This document shows, in pieces, positions 44,064-52,802 of a DNA stretch of 64,000 nt. How positions within the stretch are numbered: the stretch's first letter is position 1; every line of letters starts with the position of its first letter. Made by a program: the position numbers and the translations under genes. This DNA is from an uncultured Oscillospiraceae bacterium (GTDB lineage Bacteria > Bacillota > Clostridia > Oscillospirales > Ruminococcaceae). The stretch is taken from positions 62,001 through 126,000 of the forward strand of contig CAKSIT010000002.1 in NCBI GenBank assembly GCA_934462925.1, read 5' to 3'. The notes under the pieces are model-generated. The model worked only from the letters and a program-made list of their open reading frames with translations, was not told the origin of the DNA and ran no database searches.

Positions 44064-45290
44064 ATGAAGTTTAGGAAGATTTTATGCGCGGCTGCCGCTT
44101 GTGCAGTTGCTGCAACGGCAATTTCCGTATCGTCTTTTGCAAGCGTATTCGAGTGCAAGCTTTCCGATGGCGGCAACGGCGGTCCTGCGCTTTATATGTT
44201 CCCGTCCGAGGAAACAATGGGCGTAAAGATTGACGATATTGAGAGCGTAAAGTTCTACACCGTTTCCACTACCGATTATTTCAAGGGCGTTATCGGCGGT
44301 AATGTCGGCGGCGCTTGGACTGTAACCCCTGAGAAGGAATTTGACCTTTCTGCAGGCGTTACAGAGATAAAGGATATTCCTGATTTCGAGAACGACGGCA
44401 GTATGCAGTTCCAGTGCTGGTGGATGAACGCAGGTTCTACCGAGTTCACCAAGGTTGAAATGCTTGACGCTTCCGGTAAGGTTCTTTACACCGACGGCGC
44501 AGCGGCTGCTGACACCAAGACCGAGGATACCAAGACCGAGGCTAAGACCGAGACCGTTACCGCAAAGATGGCTTACACCGACGGCACTACGCCCAGCTTT
44601 ACATACAAGCTCGGCACAGGCGCTAAGGAGCTCAAGGTTAAGGTTGCTATGACCGGCAACGTTGAGTGGAACGACTGGTGCGGCGCAGGCGTTGCTGTTA
44701 CAGCTGCTGACGGTTCTAAGTCCTACTATCAGTGGGGCGGCGCTCAGGTAAGCTGGGGCTGGGACGCTACAGGCGATAAGGTTGACGATTCCGTTGACGG
44801 CGTAAAAGGCAAGACATGGATCGGTACTGTTGGCGCTACCGGCGGCGAGATTACCGTTCCCGTTTCCGACAATGCTACTGTTGAGTTCTACTGCCTGAGC
44901 TGGGACAGCAATCCCGGCGTTGACCAGTACACGCTGACCTTTGACGCTCCCGTTGCAGCCGACGCTGCAGAGACCCCTGCTGACCCCGTAGACGAGCCCA
45001 CCACTCCTGCAGAGGAGACCGAGCCCGCTGAGGAGACTATCGACGAGTCTTCCGAGGAGTCTGAGGAGTCCTACGAGTCTTCCGAGGAGACCGAGTCTTA
45101 CGTAGAGACCGATTCCGCTGAGGAGACCGAGACCGCTTCCGAACCCGCTGAGCCCGCAGCTCCCGCTGAGGACACCACCACCGGCGCTGACAAGGGCAGC
45201 CCTGACACCGGCGTTGCAGGCGTTGCAGGCATTGCAGGCGTTGCAGTTCTCGCAGGCGCAGCTGTTGTAATTGCTCGCAAGAGAAAGTAA
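44064..45290 (+). CDS. Secreted surface protein with acidic linker and sortase-like C-terminus
   Basis: 408 residues, strong RBS AAGGAGG. Signal peptide about 1-27 (SSFA). Two beta-rich extracellular regions (about 28-145 and 168-300; Trp-rich WNDWCGAGV and YYQWGGAQVSWGW may bind carbohydrate, which is a guess). A Thr/Lys/Glu linker separates them, and a long Glu/Ser/Thr/Pro stalk (about 305-378) follows. SPDTG precedes a hydrophobic segment (AGVAGIAGVAVLAGAAVVI) and RKRK. Probably anchored at the surface by sortase or the membrane. Confidence 0.8.
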   Translation: MKFRKILCAAAACAVAATAISVSSFASVFECKLSDGGNGGPALYMFPSEETMGVKIDDIESVKFYTVSTTDYFKGVIGGNVGGAWTVTPEKEFDLSAGVTEIKDIPDFENDGSMQFQCWWMNAGSTEFTKVEMLDASGKVLYTDGAAAADTKTEDTKTEAKTETVTAKMAYTDGTTPSFTYKLGTGAKELKVKVAMTGNVEWNDWCGAGVAVTAADGSKSYYQWGGAQVSWGWDATGDKVDDSVDGVKGKTWIGTVGATGGEITVPVSDNATVEFYCLSWDSNPGVDQYTLTFDAPVAADAAETPADPVDEPTTPAEETEPAEETIDESSEESEESYESSEETESYVETDSAEETETASEPAEPAAPAEDTTTGADKGSPDTGVAGVAGIAGVAVLAGAAVVIARKRK

Positions 45291-45326
45291 TTTAACGGCA
45301 TTAACGCTTAATTAACACGCATTCTA

Positions 45327-45354
45327 GCCTCCCGCGGTTTCGCGGGGGGCTTTT
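45327..45354 (+). terminator. Intrinsic terminator
   Basis: GCCTCCCGCG pairs with CGCGGGGGGC, followed by TTTT. Confidence 0.85.
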
Positions 45355-45395
45355 GTGTGCGTTTTGTGTTTTTTGTGCGAAAATCTCCCTCCCGC

Positions 45396-45425
45396 TTGAC
45401 AGATAGGGAACAGATGTGGTATAAT
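45396..45425 (+). promoter_or_regulatory. Promoter of the citrate synthase gene
   Basis: TTGACA (45396-45401), 18 bp, TATAAT (45420-45425). Confidence 0.82.
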
Positions 45426-45528
45426 TATATTGTACGATGTAACAGATGGGCGGCGCTGTGCGCGCCAAGGCGGTATGCCTCTGCCCTGCCGCGGGGGCAT
45501 ATGTGTTTTTCGACAGGAGGACGAAATT

Positions 45529-46854
45529 ATGACAAACATTAAAAGCTACGCAGATGAAAGAGCCGAGCTGTGCCTTTCCAACGACCGCATTCCCGACGAG
45601 CTGTTCAAGCAGTACGGCGTAAACCGCGGACTGCGCGATATCCACGGCAAGGGCGTGCTTACGGGTCTTACGAATATTTCCAGAATAAAGTCCTTTGAAA
45701 ACGTAAACGGCGTGCAGACGCCCTGCGACGGCGAGCTGTGGTACAGGGGCTATACGATAAAGGACCTTGTAACGATGATGGGCGACGGCTTCGGGTTTGA
45801 AAAGACCGCGTATCTGCTCATATTCGGCGTTATACCGACCGAGGATGAGGCCGCGGAGTTCGCAAAGGTTCTGGGCGAGTGCAGAAGCCTGCCCACAAAC
45901 TTCACGCGCGACGTTATAATGAAAGCGCCCAGCAAGGACATCATGAACTCTATGACGCGCAGCATTCTTACGCTCGCTTCCTACGACGACGAGGTTATGC
46001 CGAGTACCGTTTCAAACTCGCTGCGCCAGTGCCTGCTGCTTACCGCGCAGTTCCCGATGCTTGCGGTGTACGCCTACCACGCGTACAACCACTATGAAAA
46101 CAACGACAGTATGTACATACACCGCCCCGACCCCGCGCTTTCAACGGCGGAGAATCTGCTGATGATGCTGCGCCCCGACAAGAGCTACACAAAGCTTGAG
46201 GCAAAGGTGCTTGACGTTGCGCTTATGCTGCACATGGAGCATGGCGGCGGCAACAACTCCACGTTCACCACGCGCGTTGTAACGTCCAGCGGCTCTGACA
46301 CCTACTCGACGATAGCGGCGGCGATGTCCTCGCTTAAAGGTCCAAAGCACGGCGGCGCGAACATCAAGGTAATGGAGATGATGGACGATATCCGCGAGAA
46401 CGTGCGCGACACGACCGACAAGGAGCAGGTGATGGACTACCTCGCGAAGATACTTGCGGGCGAGGCGTTCGACCACAAGGGGCTTATTTACGGCATGGGC
46501 CACGCGGTGTATTCGCTCTCCGACCCGCGCGAGCGCATTTTCAGGGGCTTTGTTGAGCGCCTTGCAAAGGAAAAGGACCGCGAGGAGGAGCTTGCGCTCT
46601 ACGAGTACATAGAGGAGGCCGCGCCGCAGCTTATAGCGAAAAAGCGCCAGATAATGAAAGGCGTAAGCCCCAACGTGGACTTCTACAGCGGGTTTGTTTA
46701 CGATATGCTCGGTATCCCGCGCGAGCTGTACACCGCGATATTCGCGATAGCGCGCATCGTCGGGTGGAGCGCTCACCGCATTGAGGAACTTACCTCTGCG
46801 GGCAAGATAATTCGTCCCGCGTACATGAGCGTAATGAAAGAAGCGAAGGATTAA
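45529..46854 (+). CDS. gltA: Citrate synthase
   Basis: 441 residues, start after AGGAGG. It condenses oxaloacetate and acetyl-CoA. Conserved blocks LWYRGYTIKDL, LMLHMEHGGGNNSTFTTRVV (first His), GMGHAVYSLSDPR (second His) and VDFYSGFVYDMLGI (catalytic Asp) are all present. An elongated N-terminus places it with the larger clostridial citrate synthases. Monocistronic, with own promoter and terminator. In an anaerobe it likely feeds glutamate synthesis. Confidence 0.95.
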   Translation: MTNIKSYADERAELCLSNDRIPDELFKQYGVNRGLRDIHGKGVLTGLTNISRIKSFENVNGVQTPCDGELWYRGYTIKDLVTMMGDGFGFEKTAYLLIFGVIPTEDEAAEFAKVLGECRSLPTNFTRDVIMKAPSKDIMNSMTRSILTLASYDDEVMPSTVSNSLRQCLLLTAQFPMLAVYAYHAYNHYENNDSMYIHRPDPALSTAENLLMMLRPDKSYTKLEAKVLDVALMLHMEHGGGNNSTFTTRVVTSSGSDTYSTIAAAMSSLKGPKHGGANIKVMEMMDDIRENVRDTTDKEQVMDYLAKILAGEAFDHKGLIYGMGHAVYSLSDPRERIFRGFVERLAKEKDREEELALYEYIEEAAPQLIAKKRQIMKGVSPNVDFYSGFVYDMLGIPRELYTAIFAIARIVGWSAHRIEELTSAGKIIRPAYMSVMKEAKD

Positions 46855-46863
46855 AGGCGAAGC

Positions 46864-46930
46864 GCCGCGCGTTGTAAGGCAGGTAGTCGCGCCGTTTATG
46901 GCGAGGACGCCGCTTAACGCGCGGCTTTTT
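46864..46930 (+). terminator. Terminator of the citrate synthase gene
   Basis: GCCGCGCGTT pairs with AACGCGCGGC at long range, with a GGCGCG-type internal stem, then TTTTT. Confidence 0.75.
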
Positions 46931-47078
46931 ATGTGAATTATGCAGCGTGCCTGTGGGCGCAGGGGTAAATAAATTCCAGCAAAATACAAAATTCCCTTTG
47001 AAATTACAAATGGCTGACAAAGAAGCAAACGCTAATTTGTGTAGAATGTACGAAAAAGAAAAAATTCACAAAAAGTTA

Positions 47079-47107
47079 TTGACAGAACCGCCAAAAGACT
47101 GTATAAT
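47079..47107 (+). promoter_or_regulatory. Perfect consensus promoter of the candidate sRNA
   Basis: TTGACA (47079-47084), 17 bp, TATAAT (47102-47107). No coding region starts in the 130 bp that follow before an intrinsic terminator. Confidence 0.88.
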
Positions 47108-47113
47108 ATAATC

Positions 47114-47244
47114 AAATAAATGGTCCGGATACAAACCTCCGACTCATTTGTTTTGTTTAGTTGTCTCCTTTCTTTTGTTCTACACATAATTATCATTTCA
47201 TCTCGCGGGTATCCGCACCGAGCCTTTAGGGGCTCATTTTTTTT
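47114..47244 (+). ncRNA. Candidate small RNA with anti-Shine-Dalgarno loops
   Basis: The transcript is about 130 nt between a perfect promoter and a terminator (GAGCC/GGCTC then eight T). GGTCCGGATAC (47122-47132) pairs with GTATCCGCACC (47209-47219) with one mismatch, closing a U-rich, poorly structured loop of about 75 nt. The loop contains ACCTCC (47135-47140) and TCTCCTTTC (47164-47172), both complementary to ribosome binding sites such as AAAGGAGA. No ORF with an RBS is present. It is an apparent trans-acting sRNA; it does not look like 6S RNA or a T-box. The flanking bases 46931-47078 and 47245-47370 show only AT-rich sequence and a possible TATACT box near 47288. Confidence 0.6.
47220..47244 (+). 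terminator. Intrinsic terminator of the candidate sRNA
   Basis: GAGCC, loop TTTAGG, GGCTC, A, then TTTTTTTT. Confidence 0.9.
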
Positions 47245-47333
47245 GCTATTTTTCACACAAAAGGTATGGAAATAAAACGCATTATATGGTATACTATAAG
47301 ATAGGCGTTCAAGCCCGCTTGCCATGGCGGCTT

Positions 47334-47370
47334 GACGTAACGTAATATAACGTAACATAACGTAACATAA
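47334..47370. repeat. Short tandem repeat of ACGTAACATA-like units
   Basis: Three to four imperfect 10-bp units (ACGTAATATA, ACGTAACATA, ACGTAACATA) sit between a -10-like box and the RBS of the M16 gene. Confidence 0.7.
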
Positions 47371-47420
47371 AGGAATGATGAACCATAATCAAGTTTAACA
47401 GACGGAGCATAGGCGAGGGC

Positions 47421-48656
47421 GTGTGGTTCGGAACGCTCACGGACAGCCACTTCAAGATAAACCAGATAAGCGTGAACATTTACACCGATTTCGAGGACTT
47501 AAGCCGCGCGGACTGCGCGCTCGTATCCTACCTGCTGACGGACAGCTGCGAGCGCTACCCCGACTACAAGAGTATGTCCAACAGATACGCGGACCTTTAC
47601 GGCATGACCTGCGTAAACAACAACACGTTCGGCGGGGATATGTTCTGCTCGTCCATCACGTCTTCGGTGATAGGCGACGGCTACGCGCTGAACGGCGAGC
47701 AGCTCGAGCGGGGCTGCTGCGAAACGCTTCTCGAGTGCATATTCCGCCCGAAAACAAAGGACGGCGCGTTCGACCCGCAGACGACGGGCGTGCTGCGCGC
47801 GGAGCTTGCGGATATTATACGCGGCATTGTAAACGACAAAAAGGCGCTTGCAAAGTACAACGCGGCCTTTACCGCGTTTGAGGGCGAGCCGCAGGGCAAG
47901 GGGCTTCTCGGCACGGTGCAGGAGGCGGAGAGCATTACGCCCGAGAGCGCATGGCGCGCTTACAGGCGGCTTATCGAGCGCGGGCATATCGAGATAATCT
48001 GCGCGGGCTGCAGCGACTTTTCCACCGCGGAAAGGATATTTACCGAGGCGTTCGCCAAGGTGAACAGGCACGATATATGCGAGCTTTCCACAAAGCCCAG
48101 CATTTTGAAGCCGCAGCCGCGTTACGTTAAGGACGCCGCGCAGATGCAGCAGGCGGTAACGCGTATGTACTTCAAAGCGCCAGAGCTTACCGACCGCGCG
48201 GCGAACGCGATTTTCTCGCTTATACTGGGCGGCATACCCACGTCGCGCTTTTTTATGAATATTAGGGAAAAGCAGTCGCTGTGCTATTACTGCTCGTGCA
48301 TTTCAAACCGCTTTAAGCGCACGCTCACGGCGTACGCGGGCGTAGAGCCGCAGAATGTTGAGCAGACGCAGCGCGCCATACTGCGCGAATTTGAAAACGT
48401 ATGCGAAAACGGCGTCACCGCGCAGGAGCTTGAAGAAGCGAAAACCGCGGCGCGCGGCGAGCTTTCGGGGATATACGACAGCGCCTCGGCGATATCGGGG
48501 TGGTATCTCGGGCAGGTGCTTGGCGGGGATATCATATCCCCGGAGGAATACAGGGATATGCTTGACGCGGTAACGGCTGAGAGGGTTCAGGCGGCGGCGC
48601 GGCTGTACACTCTTGATACGGTATACACGCTTGGCCCTGCGGAGGTGGAGCAATGA
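47421..48656 (+). CDS. M16-family peptidase-like protein, inactive partner (YmfF-like); true start probably upstream
   Basis: 411 residues from the first conventional start (GTG 47421). The open frame continues upstream through IKFNRRSIGEG, which fits the family N-terminus, to a stop at 47379. The only initiators there are ATA/ATC at 47385-47390, 10 bp after AAAGGA. A single-base deletion would instead join ATG 47378 to this frame. The zinc motif HxxEH is absent (the equivalent region reads LLTDSCERYPDY), whereas a processing-peptidase fold is clear (QAVTRMYFKAPEL, SRFFMNIREKQSLCYYCSC). It pairs with the active M16 gene that overlaps its stop. Confidence 0.8.
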   Translation: MWFGTLTDSHFKINQISVNIYTDFEDLSRADCALVSYLLTDSCERYPDYKSMSNRYADLYGMTCVNNNTFGGDMFCSSITSSVIGDGYALNGEQLERGCCETLLECIFRPKTKDGAFDPQTTGVLRAELADIIRGIVNDKKALAKYNAAFTAFEGEPQGKGLLGTVQEAESITPESAWRAYRRLIERGHIEIICAGCSDFSTAERIFTEAFAKVNRHDICELSTKPSILKPQPRYVKDAAQMQQAVTRMYFKAPELTDRAANAIFSLILGGIPTSRFFMNIREKQSLCYYCSCISNRFKRTLTAYAGVEPQNVEQTQRAILREFENVCENGVTAQELEEAKTAARGELSGIYDSASAISGWYLGQVLGGDIISPEEYRDMLDAVTAERVQAAARLYTLDTVYTLGPAEVEQ

Positions 48657-49915
48657 GTGAAATAATACGCTGCAAGGCTGCGAACGAGAGCTGCGAAAGG
48701 TACGTACACAGCTCCGGAGTTACGGTATATATGCGCCCGATGGAGGGATATTCCACGGCGACCGCGCAGATAGCGGTGCGCTTCGGCTCGATGGACAACA
48801 GCTATACGCTCGACGGAAAGCGCGTGGACATTCCCGACGGCACGGCGCATTACCTTGAGCATAAGCTTTTTGAGAGCGAAGACAAGGACGCGTTCAAGCT
48901 GTTTGCGAAAACGGGCGCTTCAAGCAACGCAGGCACGGGGCATGAAAGCACGGTATACTACTTCACCGCCTCGCACGGGTTTGAGGAGAGCCTTGAAATA
49001 CTGCTCAACTTTGTCACCACCCCCTACTTCACGCCCGAAAACGTGGAGAAGGAGCGCGGCATAATCGGGCAGGAGATAGCGATGTACGACGACAGCCCCA
49101 ACTGGCGGCTGCTGCTTCAGCTGCTGCACGGCATTTACGCCAAAAACCCCGCTAGAAACGACATTGCAGGCACGGCGGAGAGCATTTCGCACATAACCGA
49201 CAAAATGCTTTACGAGGTTTACGAGGCGTTTTACCACCCGCAGAACATGGCGCTTGTTATCGTGGGGAACTTTGACCCCGAAAAGGCGCGCGAGATAATC
49301 GACCGCTGCTTAAAGCCAAAGCCCCCCGTGCAGCTTTCGCTCAACCGCGAGGAAGAACCGCACGAGGTAGCCGAGAAATACGCAGAGTGCGAAATGCCCG
49401 TTGCAAAGCCGCTTTTCGCAATAGGCTTCAAGCGCGACGAGCTGCCCGCGCAAAAGGCTATGGAGGACACGCTTTACTTCGATTTGCTGTTTGAGATAAT
49501 GTTCGGCGAGATGTCCGACTTTTATATGAATATGCGCGACAGCGGGCTTATCAACGACGAGTTCAGCACGGGAACGGTGCGCATACGCGGCACGGTGCTG
49601 CCGACGATAACGGGCGAGAGCGACGACCCCGAGCGGGTGCGCAGCGCCGTTATGGAAACGATACGTCACTTTAAGCGCACGCCGCCCGACAAAGAGGTGT
49701 TTATGCGCCTTAAAAAGCAGATACACGGCGATAACATACGCACGTTCAACAATGTCGAGGCGTACGCGCAGCTTTTAACGGACATGGCGCTTGCGGGCGC
49801 TGCACCCTATGCTGCGGCGGAAAACGCCGCGGCGGCGGACTACCGGACCATGCTCAGCAAGCTTGCGGAGCTTGACGAGGAAAACTCGTGTATGTCGGTG
49901 GTAAGACCCTGCTGA
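48653..49915 (+). CDS. M16-family zinc metallopeptidase, active partner (YmfH-like)
   Basis: 420 residues. Zinc site H66-Y-L-E69-H70 in GTAHYLEHKLFESED, with a downstream Glu in the ERGIIGQEIAMYDD helix; STGTVRIRG-type and FYMNMRDSGLINDEF blocks follow. Active/inactive M16 pairs act as a heterodimeric chamber that degrades peptides. Starts in the ATGA of the previous gene. Followed 15 bp later by lgt with its own RBS. Confidence 0.9.
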   Translation: MSEIIRCKAANESCERYVHSSGVTVYMRPMEGYSTATAQIAVRFGSMDNSYTLDGKRVDIPDGTAHYLEHKLFESEDKDAFKLFAKTGASSNAGTGHESTVYYFTASHGFEESLEILLNFVTTPYFTPENVEKERGIIGQEIAMYDDSPNWRLLLQLLHGIYAKNPARNDIAGTAESISHITDKMLYEVYEAFYHPQNMALVIVGNFDPEKAREIIDRCLKPKPPVQLSLNREEEPHEVAEKYAECEMPVAKPLFAIGFKRDELPAQKAMEDTLYFDLLFEIMFGEMSDFYMNMRDSGLINDEFSTGTVRIRGTVLPTITGESDDPERVRSAVMETIRHFKRTPPDKEVFMRLKKQIHGDNIRTFNNVEAYAQLLTDMALAGAAPYAAAENAAAADYRTMLSKLAELDEENSCMSVVRPC

Positions 49916-49930
49916 CGAAAGGAGAACAAA

Positions 49931-51169
49931 ATGACATCAATGTTTCATCTGGCAACGTCCGTAACGCAGGAGATAGAGATTGAATTTCCTAATCTCTTTG
50001 GCGGGCTTGCGATAAACTACTACAGGGGTTTTCAGCTTTTCGGAATGCCGATTTACTGGTACGGCGTTATCATCACGGTGGGCGTTATACTGGCATATTT
50101 GTACGCAATGCACCGCACAAGGGACTTCGGGCTGAACAAGGACAGAGTGTTCGACGTTGTGTTTGTGGCGATAATCTGCGGCTTTCTCGGCGCGAGAATA
50201 TACTACTGCGTATTCACAACGCTTGACCCCGACTCGGGCATGGTATACGATTTTGTAACGACGTTCACAACGATACGCGACGGCGGACTTGCGATTTACG
50301 GCGGCATTATCGGCGGCTTCCTTTCGGGCTTTATCATGTGCAAGATTCGCAAGGTGAATTTCTTTGCAATGACCGATATAGCGTCGCTGGGCTTCCTTAT
50401 CGGGCAGACGCTCGGGCGCTGGGGCAACCTTATAAATCAGGAGGCGCACGGCAGCGTATGCGCGGACGACTGGGTATTCGGCATGACGGGTACTATCATC
50501 TCCCGCGAGGTTGAGGCCGGGCAGCTTGTACACCCGTGCTTCCTTTACGAAAGCACATGGTGTCTGCTAGGGTTTATCCTGCTGCATTTCTACTCAAAGA
50601 AGCTGCGCAGCTACGACGGCGAGATAACGCTGCTTTACATTGCATGGTACGGCATAGGCAGGGCGTTTATAGAGTCCCTGCGCACCGACAGCCTTATGGC
50701 GGGGCAGTTCAGGGTATCGCAGATACTGGGCGCTGCAAGCTTTGTTGTGGCGGGCGCGCTTTTCGTGGTGTTCAAGATACTCACCGAGAAAAAGGGCATA
50801 CCGCTTTACGTTAATTCGCAGGCGTGCAAGGAGCTTATGGCGCAAGACCGCCTGGCAGAAGCGAAGCGCATAGCAAAGGCGCAGGCAAGGAAAGCCGCGC
50901 GCGAGACCGCGCCGAGCATTCTTGCGCCCGAGGCGGAGGACATAGAGCTTAACCTGCCCGAGGGCGAGCGCGAAGCTCAGGACGAGGAATCCCCCGAGCA
51001 GGAGCAGCCCGCGCAGGCAGAGCAGGAATCAACTGAGGAAAACGCACAACCCGAGGAAAGCGTTCAGACTGAAGAAAACGCTCAGGCAGAGGAAAACGCA
51101 CAGACCGAGGACGGCGAGAAAACCGAGAGCAACGAAAGCGAGGACGAAGATGGCAGCAAGGATAATTGA
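49931..51169 (+). CDS. lgt: Prolipoprotein diacylglyceryl transferase with acidic C-terminal tail
   Basis: 412 residues. Seven membrane segments expected. The signature [13 protein letters not shown] (near 160-172) and [11 protein letters not shown] with [12 protein letters not shown] (H/R/E region) are typical of Lgt, which attaches diacylglycerol to lipobox Cys. The family is usually 260-300 residues; here the last 110 residues are a charged tail ([14 protein letters not shown], then Glu/Gln-rich repeats such as EENAQ and EENAQTE). RBS AAAGGAGA. The tail overlaps folD by 20 bp. Confidence 0.95.
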   Translation: MTSMFHLATSVTQEIEIEFPNLFGGLAINYYRGFQLFGMPIYWYGVIITVGVILAYLYAMHRTRDFGLNKDRVFDVVFVAIICGFLGARIYYCVFTTLDPDSGMVYDFVTTFTTIRDGGLAIYGGIIGGFLSGFIMCKIRKVNFFAMTDIASLGFLIGQTLGRWGNLINQEAHGSVCADDWVFGMTGTIISREVEAGQLVHPCFLYESTWCLLGFILLHFYSKKLRSYDGEITLLYIAWYGIGRAFIESLRTDSLMAGQFRVSQILGAASFVVAGALFVVFKILTEKKGIPLYVNSQACKELMAQDRLAEAKRIAKAQARKAARETAPSILAPEAEDIELNLPEGEREAQDEESPEQEQPAQAEQESTEENAQPEESVQTEENAQAEENAQTEDGEKTESNESEDEDGSKDN

Positions 51170-51995
51170 CGGCAAGGCGGTTTCCGCCGCGGTTAAGGAG
51201 CAGGTACGCGCCGAGGTAGAGCGCGACTGGAAGGACAGCATAGGTCTTGCGGTGGTTATAGTAGGCGACGACCCCGCGAGCCGCGTTTATGTAAACAACA
51301 AGAAAAAGGCGTGCGAGGCGTGCGGCATAAAAAGCTACGAATACGCCCTGCCCGCAGAAACGACGCAGGCGCAGCTTCTGGAGCTTGTGGACGCGCTCAA
51401 CACGCGCCCCGAGGTAAACGGCATACTTGTACAGCTGCCGCTGCCAAAGCACCTTGACGAGTCCGAGGTGATAGCGCGCATTTCCCCGCTTAAGGACGTG
51501 GACGCGTTCCACGCTTCAAACGTGGGTAAGATAATGATAGGCGACTACGCGTTTTTGCCGTGTACCCCCGCGGGCTGCATGGAGCTTATCCGCAGCACGG
51601 GCGTGGACATAAGCGGAAAGGAGTGCGTTGTGATAGGGCGCAGCAACATCGTGGGCAAGCCTATGGCAATGCTGCTTTTGCATGAAAACGGCACGGTTAC
51701 GATATGCCACAGCCGCACAAAAAATCTTGCGGAGGTATGCCGCCGCGCGGACATACTTGTAGCTGCGGTGGGCAGACCTAACTTTGTTACCGCGGACATG
51801 GTAAAGGAGGGCGCAGTCGTTATCGACGTTGGCATTAACCGCCTTGACACGGGCAAGCTCTGCGGCGATGTTAAGTTTGACGAAGTAAGCGAAAAGGCGG
51901 GTTGGATTACGCCTGTACCGGGCGGCGTAGGTCCTATGACGATAGCGATGCTCATGAAGAACACCCTCATGGCTAAGAAGATACAGAGCAGATGA
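51150..51995 (+). CDS. folD: Bifunctional methylenetetrahydrofolate dehydrogenase/cyclohydrolase
   Basis: 281 residues. [19 protein letters not shown] carries the catalytic Lys; [26 protein letters not shown] and [19 protein letters not shown] are the conserved folate and NADP blocks. It interconverts one-carbon folates. The ATG lies within the lgt C-terminus, and the stop overlaps the start of the following small gene. Confidence 0.96.
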   Translation: MAARIIDGKAVSAAVKEQVRAEVERDWKDSIGLAVVIVGDDPASRVYVNNKKKACEACGIKSYEYALPAETTQAQLLELVDALNTRPEVNGILVQLPLPKHLDESEVIARISPLKDVDAFHASNVGKIMIGDYAFLPCTPAGCMELIRSTGVDISGKECVVIGRSNIVGKPMAMLLLHENGTVTICHSRTKNLAEVCRRADILVAAVGRPNFVTADMVKEGAVVIDVGINRLDTGKLCGDVKFDEVSEKAGWITPVPGGVGPMTIAMLMKNTLMAKKIQSR

Positions 51996-52165
51996 ACAAG
52001 CAGCAGAAATCGTTTCTCCGCAACGCGATACTCTTAACGCTCGCCCTTGTGATGATAGTGCTTTTTATGGAGAGCTGGGGCGCGGCGCAGATTATCGTTA
52101 CGGCGCTTGTGGCGCTTCTCGCCGCAGGGCAGTGGGCGCTGTTCGTATACATAAAGAAGCAATAG
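51992..52165 (+). CDS. 57-residue membrane protein coupled to folD
   Basis: Start ATG overlaps the folD stop (ATGA); stop TAG at 52163-52165. Sequence [20 protein letters not shown] onward with hydrophobic stretches about 11-27 and 33-54 and a basic end (YIKKQ). The overlap plus the terminator 1 bp after the stop argue that it is a real gene. No family recognised. Confidence 0.7.
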   Translation: MNKQQKSFLRNAILLTLALVMIVLFMESWGAAQIIVTALVALLAAGQWALFVYIKKQ

Positions 52166-52209
52166 GCAAAGCGCCCTTATCACTAAAATAAGCGATAAGG
52201 GCGCTTTGC
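52166..52209. terminator. Bidirectional terminator between folD operon and mazF
   Basis: GCAAAGCGCCCTTATC pairs perfectly with GATAAGGGCGCTTTGC. It serves the convergent mazF transcript as well. Confidence 0.85.
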
Positions 52210-52211
52210 GC

Positions 52212-52553
52212 TTACAGTCCGAAGCTTACCGACAGGGCGCTGTTCACCTGCGACATGGATTCGCTGTCAAGCTCGCCCATTCTCTCCTTCAATCGTCTTT
52301 TGTCCAATGTACGCACCTGCTCAAGAAGCACTACCGAGTCCTTTGCAAGACCGCAGGAGGCCGCGTTGAGGGAGATATGTGTCGGCAGCTTTGATTTCTC
52401 CTTCTGGCTGGTTATTGCCGCTGCTATCACCGTGGGGCTGTGCTTGTTGCCAATATCGTTCTGCACTATCAGTACGGGGCGCACGCCGCCCTGCTCTGAG
52501 CCTACCACGGGGCTTAAGTCCGCGTAGTATATTTCTCCGCGTTTGACTAACAT
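52212..52553 (-). CDS. MazF/NdoA (EndoA)-type mRNA interferase, no antitoxin gene beside it
   Basis: 113 residues. MLVKRGEIYYADLSPVVGSEQGGVRPVLI is the canonical PemK/MazF start; the catalytic Arg (VRPV) and Thr in AITSQKEKSKLPTHI are present. It cleaves mRNA at specific sites. In Bacillus the antitoxin gene lies directly upstream; here the upstream 250 bp lead to a divergent dgt and hold no ORF for an antitoxin. RBS GAAAGG fits. An orphan copy is common in Ruminococcaceae-like Clostridia. Confidence 0.92.
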   Translation of the reverse strand: MLVKRGEIYYADLSPVVGSEQGGVRPVLIVQNDIGNKHSPTVIAAAITSQKEKSKLPTHISLNAASCGLAKDSVVLLEQVRTLDKRRLKERMGELDSESMSQVNSALSVSFGL

Positions 52554-52802
52554 TTTCAGACCATTCCTTTCGCTGCGGGACGTTTCGTCCCTGTTTTATG
52601 ACACCTCGCGGAGCTTGTGAGCTGCCGCCCGTTCCGCTGTTGGTATTATTGCCCCCTGAAAAGCAGGTTATACAGCGATAGCGGCAGCATGGACGGCGGC
52701 TGTAAAATTTTTCGCGCCGTCCGAGCCGTGGCGATTTTGCATATACGGCTCTCTATATTTTATTCCGCACAGCGGCAGGTTGTGCGGGGAAAGGCGGGCA
52801 CT

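Noticed and set aside
47114-47244. 6S RNA
   Set aside because: Length is about 130 nt rather than about 180-200, and there is no rod with a central bubble; the loop is a large unpaired pyrimidine-rich region.
52212-52800. Complete toxin-antitoxin pair
   Set aside because: Only the toxin gene is present; the 62-residue minus-strand ORF upstream overlaps the dgt start, lacks an RBS and does not look like an antitoxin.
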